Of a stretch of 64,000 nucleotides of DNA, positions 32,261-44,585 are shown piece after piece; position 1 is the stretch's first letter; the number at the start of each line of letters is the position of its first letter. The stretch comes from Candidatus Obscuribacter sp. GTDB lineage: Bacteria > Cyanobacteriota > Vampirovibrionia > Obscuribacterales > Obscuribacteraceae. The translations under genes and the position numbers were made by a program. A model generated the notes under the pieces. It was not told where the DNA came from, ran no database searches, and saw only the letters and a program-made list of their open reading frames with translations. The DNA is taken from assembly GCA_016718315.1 (NCBI GenBank), contig JADKDV010000009.1, positions 118,942-182,941 of the forward strand, in the 5' to 3' direction.

Positions 32261-35200
32261 ATGAGCACGATATATCACGCCAAATATTATGCATACGATT
32301 TGTCCAGAAATAAGCGAGCTGACTCCGTTGATCGCTTCGCCGTTTCGCTGTTTGATGCGAATGTCGATCTGAACCCCCATCAAATCGATGCAGCGATGTT
32401 CGCGACTCGTTCGCCTTTAAGTATGGGGGCGATTCTTGCCGACGAGGTTGGACTTGGAAAAACAATTGAAGCTGGTATTGTTCTCTCCCAATATTGGGCA
32501 GAGCGAAAACGCCGCCTGCTTGTTATATGTCCAGCATCGCTGAGAAAGCAGTGGAGCTTGGAATTAACAGAGAAGTTCAACATTCCAACTATGGTACTGG
32601 ATTCAATTCTTATCAAGCATAGTTCAAAAAATGCTGCGATTGCATTTGACTCAGATGCAATTCTTGTATGCTCCTATGATTTTGCAAATCGTTATCGAAC
32701 TGAGGTCAAAGCTCATCAATGGGACTTAGTTATACTAGATGAAGCACATAAGCTTAGAAACGCATACAGGAAAACCAGTCGCCTCGGGCGCAATTTGCAT
32801 TGGGCACTAAGGGACAAAAGAAAAATACTCCTAACTGCAACACCGCTGCAGAATTCACTCATGGAACTTTACGGGTTAGGTTCGCTCATTGATGAACAAA
32901 TATTCGGCGACATAAAGAGTTTTCGCAGTCAGTATTTGCGTCGCGACGCAGACTTGAAGGACCTAAAAGCGCGAATCAGCAATATTTGCAAAAGAACACT
33001 ACGCAATCAAGTTACAGAGTATGTTCGATTCAAGGAGCGAAAGGCTATTACTACGCCTTTTCGACTGACCGATGCCGAACACAATTTTTACGAGCACCTT
33101 ACCGACTTCATTGGGCGAGAGGATACGATATCGATACCGAAAAAGCAAAGGCATTTGATGGAGCTCGTTTTGCGAAAACAGCTATCTTCTTCGTCACATG
33201 CCATTGCGGGCACTCTTAACACCATGCGAGAGCGGCTGACAAGACTTCTAGCGGGTGAGCAAACAACCGATAGACTAATAGAAGACTTAATCATCGATGA
33301 CGATTTTGAGAGCGACTATCTTGAGGAGCCGGGAATCGAATGGAATTCAATTGGTCCTCTATTTGAAGCAATACCTGAGGCGGATGACACTGAGGATGTC
33401 GATTACGAGAATGATTCTGATTCGGGTTTAGATTCTCTGGAAGCCGATAATACGGATTCGAAAGCGGAGCCAGCGGTGGCGCTTGATTCACTTGATCGTG
33501 TGGCTGTAGCTAAAGAAATAAAAGAGTTAACGGATTTCATCAATCGGGCTCAAGGTTTTGGAATCGATACAAAATCGCAAGCATTGTTGCATGCATTAGA
33601 AATTGGATTCCTTGAAATGAGTAAGCCAATTCGCAAAGAAGAGCCGTGATATTTACAGAATCGAGGCGTACTCAAAGCTATCTTTATAAATTTCTAGAAT
33701 CGAATGGATACGCTTCGAAAGTAATCCTGTTTAACGGTGCAAACACAGAGCAACCGTCCCAAGCCATTTACGAACAATGGCAAAAACACAGTCCGACTGC
33801 AGAACGTACAACAGGATCAAAATCGGTAGATATCAGAACAGCATTAATCGATCATTTTCGCAATCAGGGCGAGATTCTACTTGCAACGGAGGCTGCAGCA
33901 GAAGGATTAAATCTCCAGTTTTGTTCCCTAGTGGTTAACTATGACCTCCCATGGAACCCGCAGCGCATAGAGCAAAGAATCGGAAGGTGCCACCGGTACG
34001 GACAGGAGCAGGACGTTATCGTTATCAATTTCTTGAATGAACGGAATGCGGCGGATCAGCGTGTTTTAGAGTTGTTAGAAGAAAAGCTCAATCTTTTTAG
34101 TGGCGTTTTTGGTGCTTCTGACGAGATTCTAGGTGCCATAGAGTCGGGGCTCGATTTCGAAAAGCGAATCTTTCAAATTTACAAACAATCTAGAAAACCC
34201 GAAGAAATTGATGCGGCATTCGCAACCCTTCAGGCAGAGATAGATGACGGTAGCAAGAAGAGATTGCTCGATACGCGGAGAGCACTCCTGGACCAAACGG
34301 AGAAGGATTTCTCCAGGCGCCTTAAGACTCTGCTTGAAGATTCTCGTGTCCTGGTTGAGCAAACTTCGGAAAAGTTCTGGGCATTAAGCAAGATAATTCT
34401 TCGAGAGCATGCGGTATTTGACGATTCCGAGCATAGATTTCGGCTAGATAAGTTTCCACGCGCCAACATCAATTTGGGAGTGTATAGGCTGATATCAAAG
34501 TTGAGAGCAGACGCGCCAGGCGAGTTCTCATACAGAATTTCACATTCACTTGGGCAACATGTACTTGAGTTAGGTGTGTCACAAGACTGTCCTCTCGCTA
34601 AGTTAGAGTTCGATTTAGGCAGTATCTCCAAGAGTTGTTCTGAGCTAAACCAACTTGAAGGTGCTGGCGGATGGTTAAATCTGCAACTTGTTTCAATCAA
34701 CTCTATGGAGGTTGAGCAATACCTCGTTTTTACCGGTAGCACTCATGATGGCAGAGTTCTTGATGAAAAGACGTGTGAGATGTTGTTTCAATGCGACGCC
34801 CGGGTAATGTCAGCGGATGTTGAGTCCGTTCCCAGAACGCTAAGCGAAGGAGCAAAGCAGGCAGCTGAAGAGATCGTGAAGAGCAGTCGTGATGCGAATA
34901 ATGTGCTAATCGAAGAGGAGAAAGTAAAACTGACGAGATGGGCAAATGACAGAGTGATAGCTGCTGAAAAAGAGCTTGACGACATCAAAGAGCGAATACT
35001 TGCGCTAAACAGAAAATCTCGCCAAGCCGAGACCCCAGCGCAACAAAAGATTCTTCAGGGAAAAATCGATGAATTGGAAAAAGAGAAGAGAAAAAGGCGC
35101 TTGGGTATTTTTGATAGAGAGACTGAGATCCTAGGACAGAAAGACAAGTTAATCAACGACCTGGAGCTTCGCCTTGCCCACCAAACCTCAGCGGAAACCT

Positions 35201-36699
35201 TGTTTACAATCCAGTGGTCAGCAGTGCGTCTCGAAAATCAAAATGCGAATGCAGAAGCAGAACAAGCAGACTTCACGCTAGCAGGGCAGGCTAACAATTT
35301 CAACAGCCAAGGTAACCAAAGAAGCGCACCACAGTTATTTTTTGCTCCTCCGTACGAAGGGCTCAAGAGATCAGCTCCAGAAGTCAAGGAGGTCCCGGGA
35401 CCGATTGAGTACATTCCGACGGCAGGTAGTGATCATACTCGCATCCAACGTATTGAAGTGCGGCTTAAATTTGATCGGGACCTGTTTTGTAGAGTTTCAC
35501 TGATTCCATGGCGAACTATCGGATCACCGGATGAAATCACAGCTATGACCTCCTTTGGAGAAATTGGTCTTGTCGCGATACAGGAAAATTGGTATCAGGA
35601 TGTTACGCCTCCCGACTTAGGTAAATTATTGCTCGAAGGCACGATGTGGTCAGATGAATCGATCAAAGTTCGATGGAGTCTCAGCGGTCGAGAGCTCTAT
35701 GTTCTTGCTCCGCAGTCAGGCATGACTGGTTATGTTTCACAACCATGTCTTGAATTGGGAAAGAATCACTGCGTGTTGTGTACTGAAACAATCAAAGATC
35801 AGGTAAAAGCAGCGATTCGTGAAGCGGGTGCGAGGAATTTTGAAGAATGCGATGCATCACGCGGGGCACCGAATGGTTGGGTGATATTGCGAGACATAAC
35901 ACCAACAGAACCTGTTCGTTCATCGCAAGAACTAGACATCATGAATGCGCTCAGACCAATCCCAAACATTGATATTTCATTGGAGCGAGGAATTCGTGTT
36001 GAAGGAATGAAGTGGATCGAAGGTTTTCCTCCAAAAATCTTTGTCTATGGTGAGCGAGCGCAGATCAACATAGAAATCGATGGAAAAGTTGCCGAAACTA
36101 CTATGGATGGCTCTATGTCGGTTGAAGGATTTGACAAAGTTGGTCAACATGTTATTTGGTGTGGCGGGACGAGTAAGTCATATACTATCGTTCCGTTTCA
36201 CTCTGAATGTCAACGGTGGGATGCTCATACCTTTTCAGTTACTCGTTCAGATGACTGTATCTCATTTTGCGGTCCTCTCGTTTGTATGAGAAAAGGAAAG
36301 TACGGTGACCTGGTTACGCCAATCCTAGTAAGTGCTAGTAATCCACTTCTTTTGGGACCGACCCCAGGCGATATTGCCGTGGCATTAAACGTTTCCGGAG
36401 CCAAAGGAATGCCCTGTTTAGCCGGTCCAACATTTGAGCCCGTCTGGGCTATTCCATTGGATCCTATTCACTGCAGTAAGGAAAATTCAAACATCCAGTT
36501 ATTGTCTGCTGTACAACCAAACAAATTGGATGTGAAAGTAACAAACCAGCGTGGCAGCTGCGATGTTTCAAAATGGTATCAACTCATACTGGATGCAGGA
36601 CGAAAGGGGCTAGCTATTAAGCCAGATACAGCAAACAACAAAGCTCTATTTGGTTCATACAAAAACCTCGCGCGCAGGCTTTGGAGGATAAGTAAGTGA
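32261..36699 (+). CDS. SNF2-family helicase with long C-terminal extension, one frame break
   Basis: Rad54/HepA-like SF2 translocase. The first lobe has LADEVGLGKTIEAG (DEVGLGKT at 61-68), LVILDEAHKLRN (DEAH near 160) and LLTATPLQNS. The second lobe has VIFTESRRTQSYL, LLATEAAAEGLNLQF and RIEQRIGRCHRYGQ. The frame breaks between them at about 33624: adding one G in AAGCC yields a continuous MSKANSQRRAVIFTESRR. The part after the helicase (about 700 residues) has coiled-coil segments and an unrecognised beta-rich end. DISARM class 1 also uses an SNF2 helicase (DrmD). Its end overlaps the next gene by four bases, implying translational coupling. Confidence 0.85.
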
Positions 36700-37646
36700 G
36701 TATCAACGATCTCCTGCTTTGGATGTCTATGCGAGAGCAGGGAAGCTGGACTCAGTTCCGTGACGCAGTAGAGCGATTTCATGTAGATAGTAATTATGTT
36801 CAGGACGGAAATGACAGCGGAGGACTGATAGCTTCCGGAACTCAACCTTCATATCAGAATGTCAGTTTCGATCTACAAAGACTGGCGCACGCAGAATTTT
36901 TCTTCTCAACCGAAGATTCAGGCGCTGACTGGAGAGTGGTGCCACCTTGTATTTCCATACACAATCATAACGATCTCTGGCTTGGTATTGTGTGCGGTGC
37001 TAGATCCCCGGAGTCGATATTCCGCATACGGCAACTAGGCGAAATAGCAAAAATCACAGAAATTGAAGGGAGACCTGATAGGATTACTTTAGCCCAGAAT
37101 GACTTAACTGAGCTAAAGCATCGTGCAGTCGAGTTGGGATTACTAGTTCAGCTTAATGCTCCGGAAACAATTCTTGCGTCGCTGCCTAGAATTGATGATG
37201 AAAGATATTTGATTGAGTCGGAACCACCGCCAATTGTCGGCTGGACGATCGAGACATTTTCTTGCGCTGCACTGGAATGGAAAGTAGCTGAGGCGAGAGA
37301 GTGGGATCGAGCAGATATAGGTTTGTTTCGTTTTACTCGAAGCTTTTATCGGCGCCATTACCTCAAGTGGCATGGAATGAGCTATTGCATCAACGGATTG
37401 ATCGGGAAATATCTAGTGCTCAAACTTGACCGCACAAAAACACGTGGACCATTGAGGTACGACAATTCTACCGAGCGCTTTTCATGTCCTGCCATTTGCC
37501 GACCACCCATGCTTATTGAACGGGCCTTAGTTCTCTGTACCGGTGATCTTCCTGAATGGGAGAAAAACTCCACCAGGATTGTATACAATGGGGTTTCTTC
37601 GCAAGTTGCAAAATATGCCGCCACACTGCTTTGTCAGGAGATTTGA
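36696..37646 (+). CDS. Unrecognised 316-residue component of the helicase operon
   Basis: I cannot name a family. It starts with GTG inside the stop of the SNF2 gene (GTGA overlap) and ends three bases before the next gene, so it is certainly part of the operon. The N-terminal 90 residues look like a small winged-helix-type module with LQRLAHAEFFFSTED followed by WRVVPPCISI. The rest mixes strands and helices and has several tryptophans and isolated cysteines (CPAICRPPM near the end). No catalytic motif, signal or membrane segment is visible. Most likely an adaptor between the SNF2 and DUF1998 helicases. Confidence 0.75.
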   Translation: MSINDLLLWMSMREQGSWTQFRDAVERFHVDSNYVQDGNDSGGLIASGTQPSYQNVSFDLQRLAHAEFFFSTEDSGADWRVVPPCISIHNHNDLWLGIVCGARSPESIFRIRQLGEIAKITEIEGRPDRITLAQNDLTELKHRAVELGLLVQLNAPETILASLPRIDDERYLIESEPPPIVGWTIETFSCAALEWKVAEAREWDRADIGLFRFTRSFYRRHYLKWHGMSYCINGLIGKYLVLKLDRTKTRGPLRYDNSTERFSCPAICRPPMLIERALVLCTGDLPEWEKNSTRIVYNGVSSQVAKYAATLLCQEI

Positions 37647-37649
37647 AAT

Positions 37650-40600
37650 ATGAATCCTCTTCGGCTCTTTGAGAATCAGAAGGACATGTTTCTGCGTTAC
37701 CTAGATAGTCCCTTTGACATCAGGTATCGAGACCTAACACTGGAACGGCGACAACTACTCGATCAGGACGGAAGAATCTATCGTTATCCCCTCATTGAGC
37801 CGGTGGCTACCTATCGCTCTACCGGACAGTCTTTCGCACAAGCGGCGCAGGAGTTACTGCAAGGTAGTTGGCAACCGCAGGAAATAGCTGATGCTTCTGA
37901 CTTTATTTCGCATGGACTGTTCAGCCACCAGTTTGAGCTTTATCAACATCAGAAGGATGTTTTTAACGAGGTTGTTGTCAACCAGAAAGATGCTGTCGTC
38001 ACTACAGGCACGGGCTCGGGGAAGACAGAGTGTTTTTTGCTTCCAGTAGTTGCCTCAATTGTGCGTGAATCCGCTGGTTGGACACCGCCAGGCCAGGCTC
38101 CAACGCCTCGAGATTGGTGGAATGGTTTTCAAATGCAGGGAGCGGGAACAAGACGCAGTTGGCATCCGCGAGTTTCACAACGTGCTCATGAAACTAGAAC
38201 AGCCGGTGTTCGTGCACTAATTTTAGTACCCGTTAAATGCCTTAGTAGAGGATCAGCTAGCTAGGCTGCGGGAAGCGCTAGACAGCCACGCAGCGAGGGC
38301 ATGGCTTGGCAACAATCGACAAGGCAACTTGATTTATTTTGGAAGATACACGGGGCGGACTCCAGTTTCTGGAGATCGTACACCATCAAATTTGACTAGG
38401 CTGAGAACGGAACTTACCAGCATTGACAACGATGCGAGAGGTGTGGCAAACAGTCACGCAGAGAGGTTCTTTCAGAGCTTGAATGGTGCGGAGATGTGGT
38501 CTCGATGGGACATGCAAGACAGCCCGCCAGACATTCTGATTACAAACTATTCGATGCTAAACATTATGTTGATGCGGACGATCGATGATCCCATTTTTGC
38601 GCACACCAGAGATTGGCTGGCGGAATCTCCCGAGAACATATTTCACCTTGTGGTAGACGAACTACACACATACCGCGGAACACCCGGAACTGAAGTTGCA
38701 TATCTGCTACGAGCACTGCTAGATAGGCTAGGTCTTCAGCCTAATTCTAATAAGCTTCGGATTATCTCTTCTAGCGCCTCATTGGATAGTGGCAGCAGCG
38801 GCCTGGAATACTTGGAACAGTTTTTTGGTAGGGATCGGAGGAGATTCAGTGTAATAGGTGGAGCGGGTTACACTGTACAACCAAACCCATCTGGAGCTAC
38901 TTCTTTGGCTCAATTCAGCAATGAACTTGCTGCATTTGCGCAAAGAGTTAGTAGCGGTGGAATTTCATCTCTCCAGTCCGCGACAATGTCCTTAGCATCG
39001 TCTGTGAACCTAACAAATCTCTCGAAATCAGCAGAAGAGATTCTGAATGACTTCCTAATTCATATTAATGCTCCCGAAATAATTCGAAGCACGTGTTCAA
39101 TTAACCAGCAACTAACACCGAAAACGCACATAGAACTCGCTGCGGATTTATTCGGAGGAACATCGAACTTACTTGCCGAACAAGCAGTCGACGGGCTCCT
39201 AACGGCCTTGTCTCATGCAAGAAGTATTACGGGGACGGCACCGTTACCTATGCGTGTACATATAATGTTTCGAAATTTGCAAGGTCTTTGGATTTGCACA
39301 AATCCTCAATGCAATCAAGTTGCACCACGCGGAACCATAATTCCAGCTGGCAAGATCCATTACATTCCCACACTTACATGTCAGTGCGGTTCAAGAGTCC
39401 TAGAGCTTCTCTACTGTGAGCCATGTGGAGAGATTTACTTTGGTGGCTATCGGAGAGAAACTGGTAATCCAAACGAGTGGTACCTTAGCCCTGACCACCC
39501 AAACCTAGAAGCAGCGCCTGATCTCGTGTCAATGGAAAGAGACTACGAAAGGTTTGCCGTTTTCTGGCCAGCGAGCAACAATCTGCAGCCGGCGACGCCA
39601 TCGTGGACACAAAAAACTGACGGTACACCTCCGCGGACTCCAGGGATTGGTCGTGTTTGGCAAAGAGCGATCTTCGATCCAGCGGATGGACGAATCGAAC
39701 TCGGTGGTGGTCAAGGAATTCCTGGATATCTATATTACGTACCGGTTATCCATGGTGCGAACCCTCCCGATGAACCTTCTGGACGTGAGGCTTTTCCGTC
39801 CATCTGCGCCCGTTGCGACGCAGATTGGCGGCGGCGTGAAAAGATCAAGTCTCCAATTCGTACACAACGAACTGGTTTCCAAAAAATCGCACAGGTTCTT
39901 TCGGACGGCTTGCTTCGAGATCTTTCCGAACCACCGCTTTCGACCGACAGGAAACTTGTGGTGTTTTCAGACAGTCGTCAAGATGCGGCCAAATTATCAG
40001 CGGGCATGCGATTCTCTCATTATCGAGACGCTTTGAGACAAGCAGTAATGGCCGCACTGACTCAACAGTCCGAAGCGCCCACAAGCTTGTAAATCAATGC
40101 AGGGCAACAACCACTTAAGGAGCAACAAAAATGCAGCAGCAAAGTTTGCCTCTGAGCATCCAGGTGATGCAAACGCTTTACTGATGTCTGCCAATCCCGT
40201 GACAGCTGGCTTGCCGTGTGCGGCCAATCCAAGGCTAACATACCAGCAAGCTGCACAACAAATTATTCAAAGAGCCACAAATGGTCCTTTTCGCATAACA
40301 CAAATTGCTCAGGACACCTCAGCGCAATTGCTAAATAAAGGAATGAATCCTGCAGGCTTTCAAAAGAACATGCTTTGGACAGACCCAGACAAGCTAACCG
40401 GGAGTTGGCGAGATTTGTTTGATTGGATTCCCGGAGGGAACCCAATCATCAAACCTACTGCCCACTTAACGTTGGATCAGCAGAACCATTTGAGAAGGAT
40501 TCACGAGGGAGCACTCAAAGAATTTATAGATGTAGTCTTCGCTTCCGGTAGGCGAAGTATGGAATCACTTTTATTGGCACTCCCGACCTCCGACACCATT

Positions 40601-43266
40601 TCATTCCCAGCACCCACGAATTTGGTTCAAGAAGTTGCTAACGGAGTAATAGCACTACTCGGTGTTAGAAAGCGCTTGTCCACACACGGCCCATTTTCAA
40701 TAAATTTGGTCCCAGGTTATATTGCCGGATACATAAATGCGGTCGTTCAAATTTCGAGACAACAGCCTAACGTGCCAGCACCTGCTACACTCCAAAATGA
40801 CGTACTAAATTATCTTTCGTCGACAAGATGTTTAAACATAAACGACTACTTCCTTGATGTTTCCCAGCTCTGCTTGCAAATTGGAGGGCAATCACCTTTT
40901 GAATGCACGCAGTGTAGAAGACGATTCTTGCATTCGTCCGAGGTATCTGCAACGATTGCTGGTCGCCGCTAATCAATATTCAGGCGAATGCTATTCCAGC
41001 AGATCAAGATTCCGATTACTATAGTTTTCTGGCGACTCAAGCAGGAGATTTGTTCAGACTAAATTGCGAGGAGTTAACGGGTCAAACGAACAAAAGTGAT
41101 GGCAGAAAAAGGCAGCGTTTGTTTCAGAATATTTGCCTCCCTGCACCACAAGAAAATCCATTAGTCGATCCGGTCGATCTCTTGAGTGTTACCACGACAA
41201 TGGAAGCAGGGGTTGACATTGGCTCATTGTTGGCAGTAATGATGCCAACATGCCACCCATGCGTTTCAATTATCAGCAACGTGTTACCGAGCTGGACGGC
41301 GTGGTGCAGGAATCTCTGTTGCCCTTACTTTGTGCCGAGGAAGAAGTCACGACGATTATTATTTTCAGCGTCCATTGAGGATCACGTCAGACTTGCCGCC
41401 TCAGCCATACCTTGATATGCGCAGAGAAAACATCCTGAAACGAGTGCTTGCGAAAGAGATTCTTCGCGAATCATTTGCAGAACTCAATCTGTTTCCTGCC
41501 AATTCTAGTGATAGCGTACACGGTGAGTTTGCGAAGCTCAAGAATGGAATTTGCCACCACCACAACTTCCAGCGGGTGTCCCTATCGGAACAACAATTGC
41601 TCAATTGGTGCAATCCTGGATAAATCAGCATTCCAATGCCGTTTCACATATTTGCGATGTGCTCCTTTCCTTTACAGATCCTGCGCTACAAGCTAACCGT
41701 CAAGCACTTATAGACTACTGCACAAATGATCTCGTACCTGCAGTGACTGTAATAGCAAACTCACCACAGTACATTCAAAGCGCCCTGAGTGAGCGATTGG
41801 CGAATGCTGGTATCTTGCCTATGTTTGGCTTCCCAACTAGAACGAGGTATTTGTATCACGACAGACCCCAGGCATTTCCATGGCCACCGGAAAACGTAAT
41901 CGACAGAGATCTCGACATTGCTATTAGCCAATTTGGACCTGGAGGAGAGACTGTAAAAGACGGACTAATTCACACCTCGGTTGGAGTGGTTAGCTACACT
42001 CCTCAAGGAAACAGGGTTACTGAGGAACCAAATCCCCTGGGCCCAACCATCAGAGTTGGGATGTGCAGAAGCTGCCAAGCCGTGGATGGGTCACCACAGC
42101 CCGCTGCGTCTTGCGTAGTGTGTGGTACTACACCAAATCAAGATCCTGGTTATGAAATTGTAGCTCTATCCCAGCCCGCGGGCTTTAGAACATGGTACGG
42201 AAGAAGTCGGGATTTTGATGGTGCATTTGAATGGACCCCGAGGGCTTCAAGACCTAAGCTGGGCGTAACGCCGCTGGCATTTACACCACGGGCAAATTTT
42301 GAAGTTTGGTGCGGAGAGGAATCAATTTATATAGTCAACGACAATGATGGGCGCAATTTCACCTTCGAAAAACTTGCCACGGGTGAAACTTGGGTTACAA
42401 GAGACGCTTTGAGAAGCATCGAACTTACAGATGCGGAAATTACTCGCAGCTTGGACCAAGCTATTCCAGCTGAGGTTCGAGCTCTAGCCTCAGTGAAGCG
42501 AACAGATGTGATGGTCGTGGGTATTCATAGTTGGCCAGTTGGCTTGAGACGAAGCCCTGCAGGTGTTGAGGGTTTGGAGCTTAGAGCAGCTCTCTTCTCA
42601 TTCGGATTCTTATTTCGGCGGGCAGCTGCAGATTATCTCGATGTCCATGAGTGGGAAATCCGCGTGGGACTTCGAACATTAAGAGCTCCCTCAGGCGATA
42701 TCATCGGGCAAGTATTTCTGTCTGATGCACTAGAGAACGGGGCGGGTTATGCCTCATTGATCGGGCAGCCTCACGAAACTGAAAGCTTGCTGCAATATGT
42801 TCTTGGATTACCACCACATTCAGGGTCATTCCATTCGGTATTTGTGAGCAATACTCACGGAGCTTTGGGCCCAGATGGCTGCAGGACTTCTTGTCCGGAT
42901 TGTTTGAGAGATTATGGAAATCTTCCTTACCACTCAATTCTAGATTGGCGATTGGGAATGGATATAGCCAGACTTGCCTTAGATCCCCGAGCTGCACTGG
43001 ATTTTTCCGTGTCGTACTGGCAAGGACTTGATGCCTTAGTTGCCGGTCCGTATTTTGCGGCTCTTCCTGGCTGGCAGCCATTAACCTTTGCTGGTCTTCA
43101 AGCCGGTCAACGCGCAAATTTGGTTGAGATAATAACTCATCCGCTCTGGAGTCATGATTTGAACAATCTTTGTCCCCAACTTGCGGCGGCTTACGCCCAA
43201 GCTGTTGCTGCAGGAAATCAGGTTAAGTTCAAATCCATTTTCGAAGTGATGAGAAGGCCGTTTTGA
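37650..43266 (+). pseudogene. Giant DEAD-box helicase with DUF1998 domain, at least six frame breaks
   Basis: Six consecutive frames read as one protein of about 1,870 residues of the MrfA/DruE/DrmA-DrmB type. In order: VVTTGTGSGKTECFL, LNALVEDQLARLRE, VVDELHTYRGTPGTE, two zinc-ribbon-like Cys clusters (CTNPQCNQ..., CQCG...CEPCGE), LVVFSDSRQDAAKLSAGM, CTQCRRRF...CNDCW, TTTMEAGVDIG, RAGRRGAGISVALTL, and a C-terminal DUF1998 domain with CRSCQ...CVVCG and CPDCLRDYGN. Breaks are at about 38232 (extra G), 40078, 40940, 41243, 41287 and 41533, mostly single bases. It starts three bases after the previous gene. As read it is broken, but the domain sequence is well preserved between breaks. Confidence 0.85.
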
Positions 43267-43272
43267 AGTGGT

Positions 43273-44422
43273 ATGAAAACACAAGTACACATAAAGAAGA
43301 TAAATACCGTTAGCCCATCCCTCGGAGAGACGCTTCGATCGTGTATGTTGCGAGCAGGTCTTTCCCAATCGACTGCTGCTAAGAATTATGTGCTGGGGAA
43401 TCCCAAGGCTTGGCTGGGAACGGCTTACCATGCGGCACTGGAGGTCGTCGATGCCGAGGACGAAAACATTGTTGAATCTGTTCGAGTTGCCTGGGACAAG
43501 TCAGTAAAAGCTCTTTCCGATAAGGCAAAAAATCATCGCCTGGATTGTCGGTTCGGAGAACCAGAGACTTAGCCCCGGCTACCATTTGATTTCTGCGATG
43601 GCTCAAGTTCGAGCGAACGAGCTATGGAAAGACCAACCATCTGAGCAACATGCGGGTGCTAGATCAAACAAAAAAACAGCCAAAGAGCAAAGGTTTTCTG
43701 CGCATGGTGGCAAACTCTTTGGCAGTCCGGATCTAGTTAGAGATAACGAAGTTATTGATTTCAAGTCGGGACAAGTCTTTGAAGACGAGAACGCCGAGAT
43801 AGTCAAAGAGCAGTACCTTAGACAGCTACGCATCTATGGTTTATTGGTTTATGAAAATTTGGGATGGTGGCCAGAGCGTGGAATTTTGTTACCCATGAAT
43901 GGCTCCCGCGTAGAAGTCCAACTGGACCCAGACGAATGCAAAAAGGAAGCGCAGCAAGCTGTTGAATTGCTTGCCTCATACAATCAGTCTTGCGCAGTCG
44001 CGTCAAATCCATCAGATTTAGCGAGTCCGTCTGCAGAAACTTGTAAATGGTGCCCTTACCAATCCATTTGTCCTGCATATTGGGAATCCATTAACGACGA
44101 ATGGGCTATAAATAACACAGGCTGTGTCGAGGGAACACTTACGGAAGCGCCTCTACAAATTCATAATGGACTGGCATATTCATTGTCGCTCTTTGCAGAA
44201 AGGGGTAGTACTGAAGTTGGTGCGGTAAAGACATTTTTCCCTTTTGATAGCGCGTTGTATTCGGATATTCAATTACTTCAGTCACAGGATCGAATACGCT
44301 TAACGGGATTGGTGCGGCGCTCCGACGGTAGTTTAGCTTCAGGTAAGCGGACTCTGCTGGCTAAAGTCGACAATCTTCCGGAAATTGTTTTTGAGAATGA
44401 GAACGCGAACGGTTTCACCTAA
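43273..44422 (+). CDS. RecB/Cas4-like PD-(D/E)XK nuclease, one frame break
   Basis: Nuclease of the RecB/Cas4 superfamily, about 380 residues when the frames are joined near 43555. Seen: the family His in LGTAYHAALEVVD, the Asp in FGSPDLVRDNEV, the D-x-K pair in VIDFKSGQ, and the RecB-type QLRIYGLLVYE motif. A C-terminal CKWCPYQSICPAYW cluster, with a cysteine near the start (LRSCMLR), resembles the Fe-S ligands of Cas4/AddB enzymes. About 130 further residues follow the Fe-S cluster. It starts six bases after the giant helicase and ends the plus-strand operon. It probably processes DNA unwound by the preceding helicases. Confidence 0.8.
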
Positions 44423-44585
44423 CTTCACCAAAAGGTGTCGGGTTAGTTGAAGAAGACTCCAAGAGTGCCAATACGAGGTCTGATCAACGACAATTAGAAC
44501 TGAGCCACGCAATTTAATTTGACGCCAATCAAGGTCTACGCTGACATTTGCCAAAGAATTGACAAGCCATAGTGAAAAAAGTTTC

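Noticed and set aside
25399..44422. Straight DISARM, Druantia or BREX assignment
   Set aside because: No DrmC-like PLD protein, no separate DrmA and DrmB, no DruA-D or DruH, no PglZ or BrxC, and the extra Mod-Res pair does not belong to any of them.
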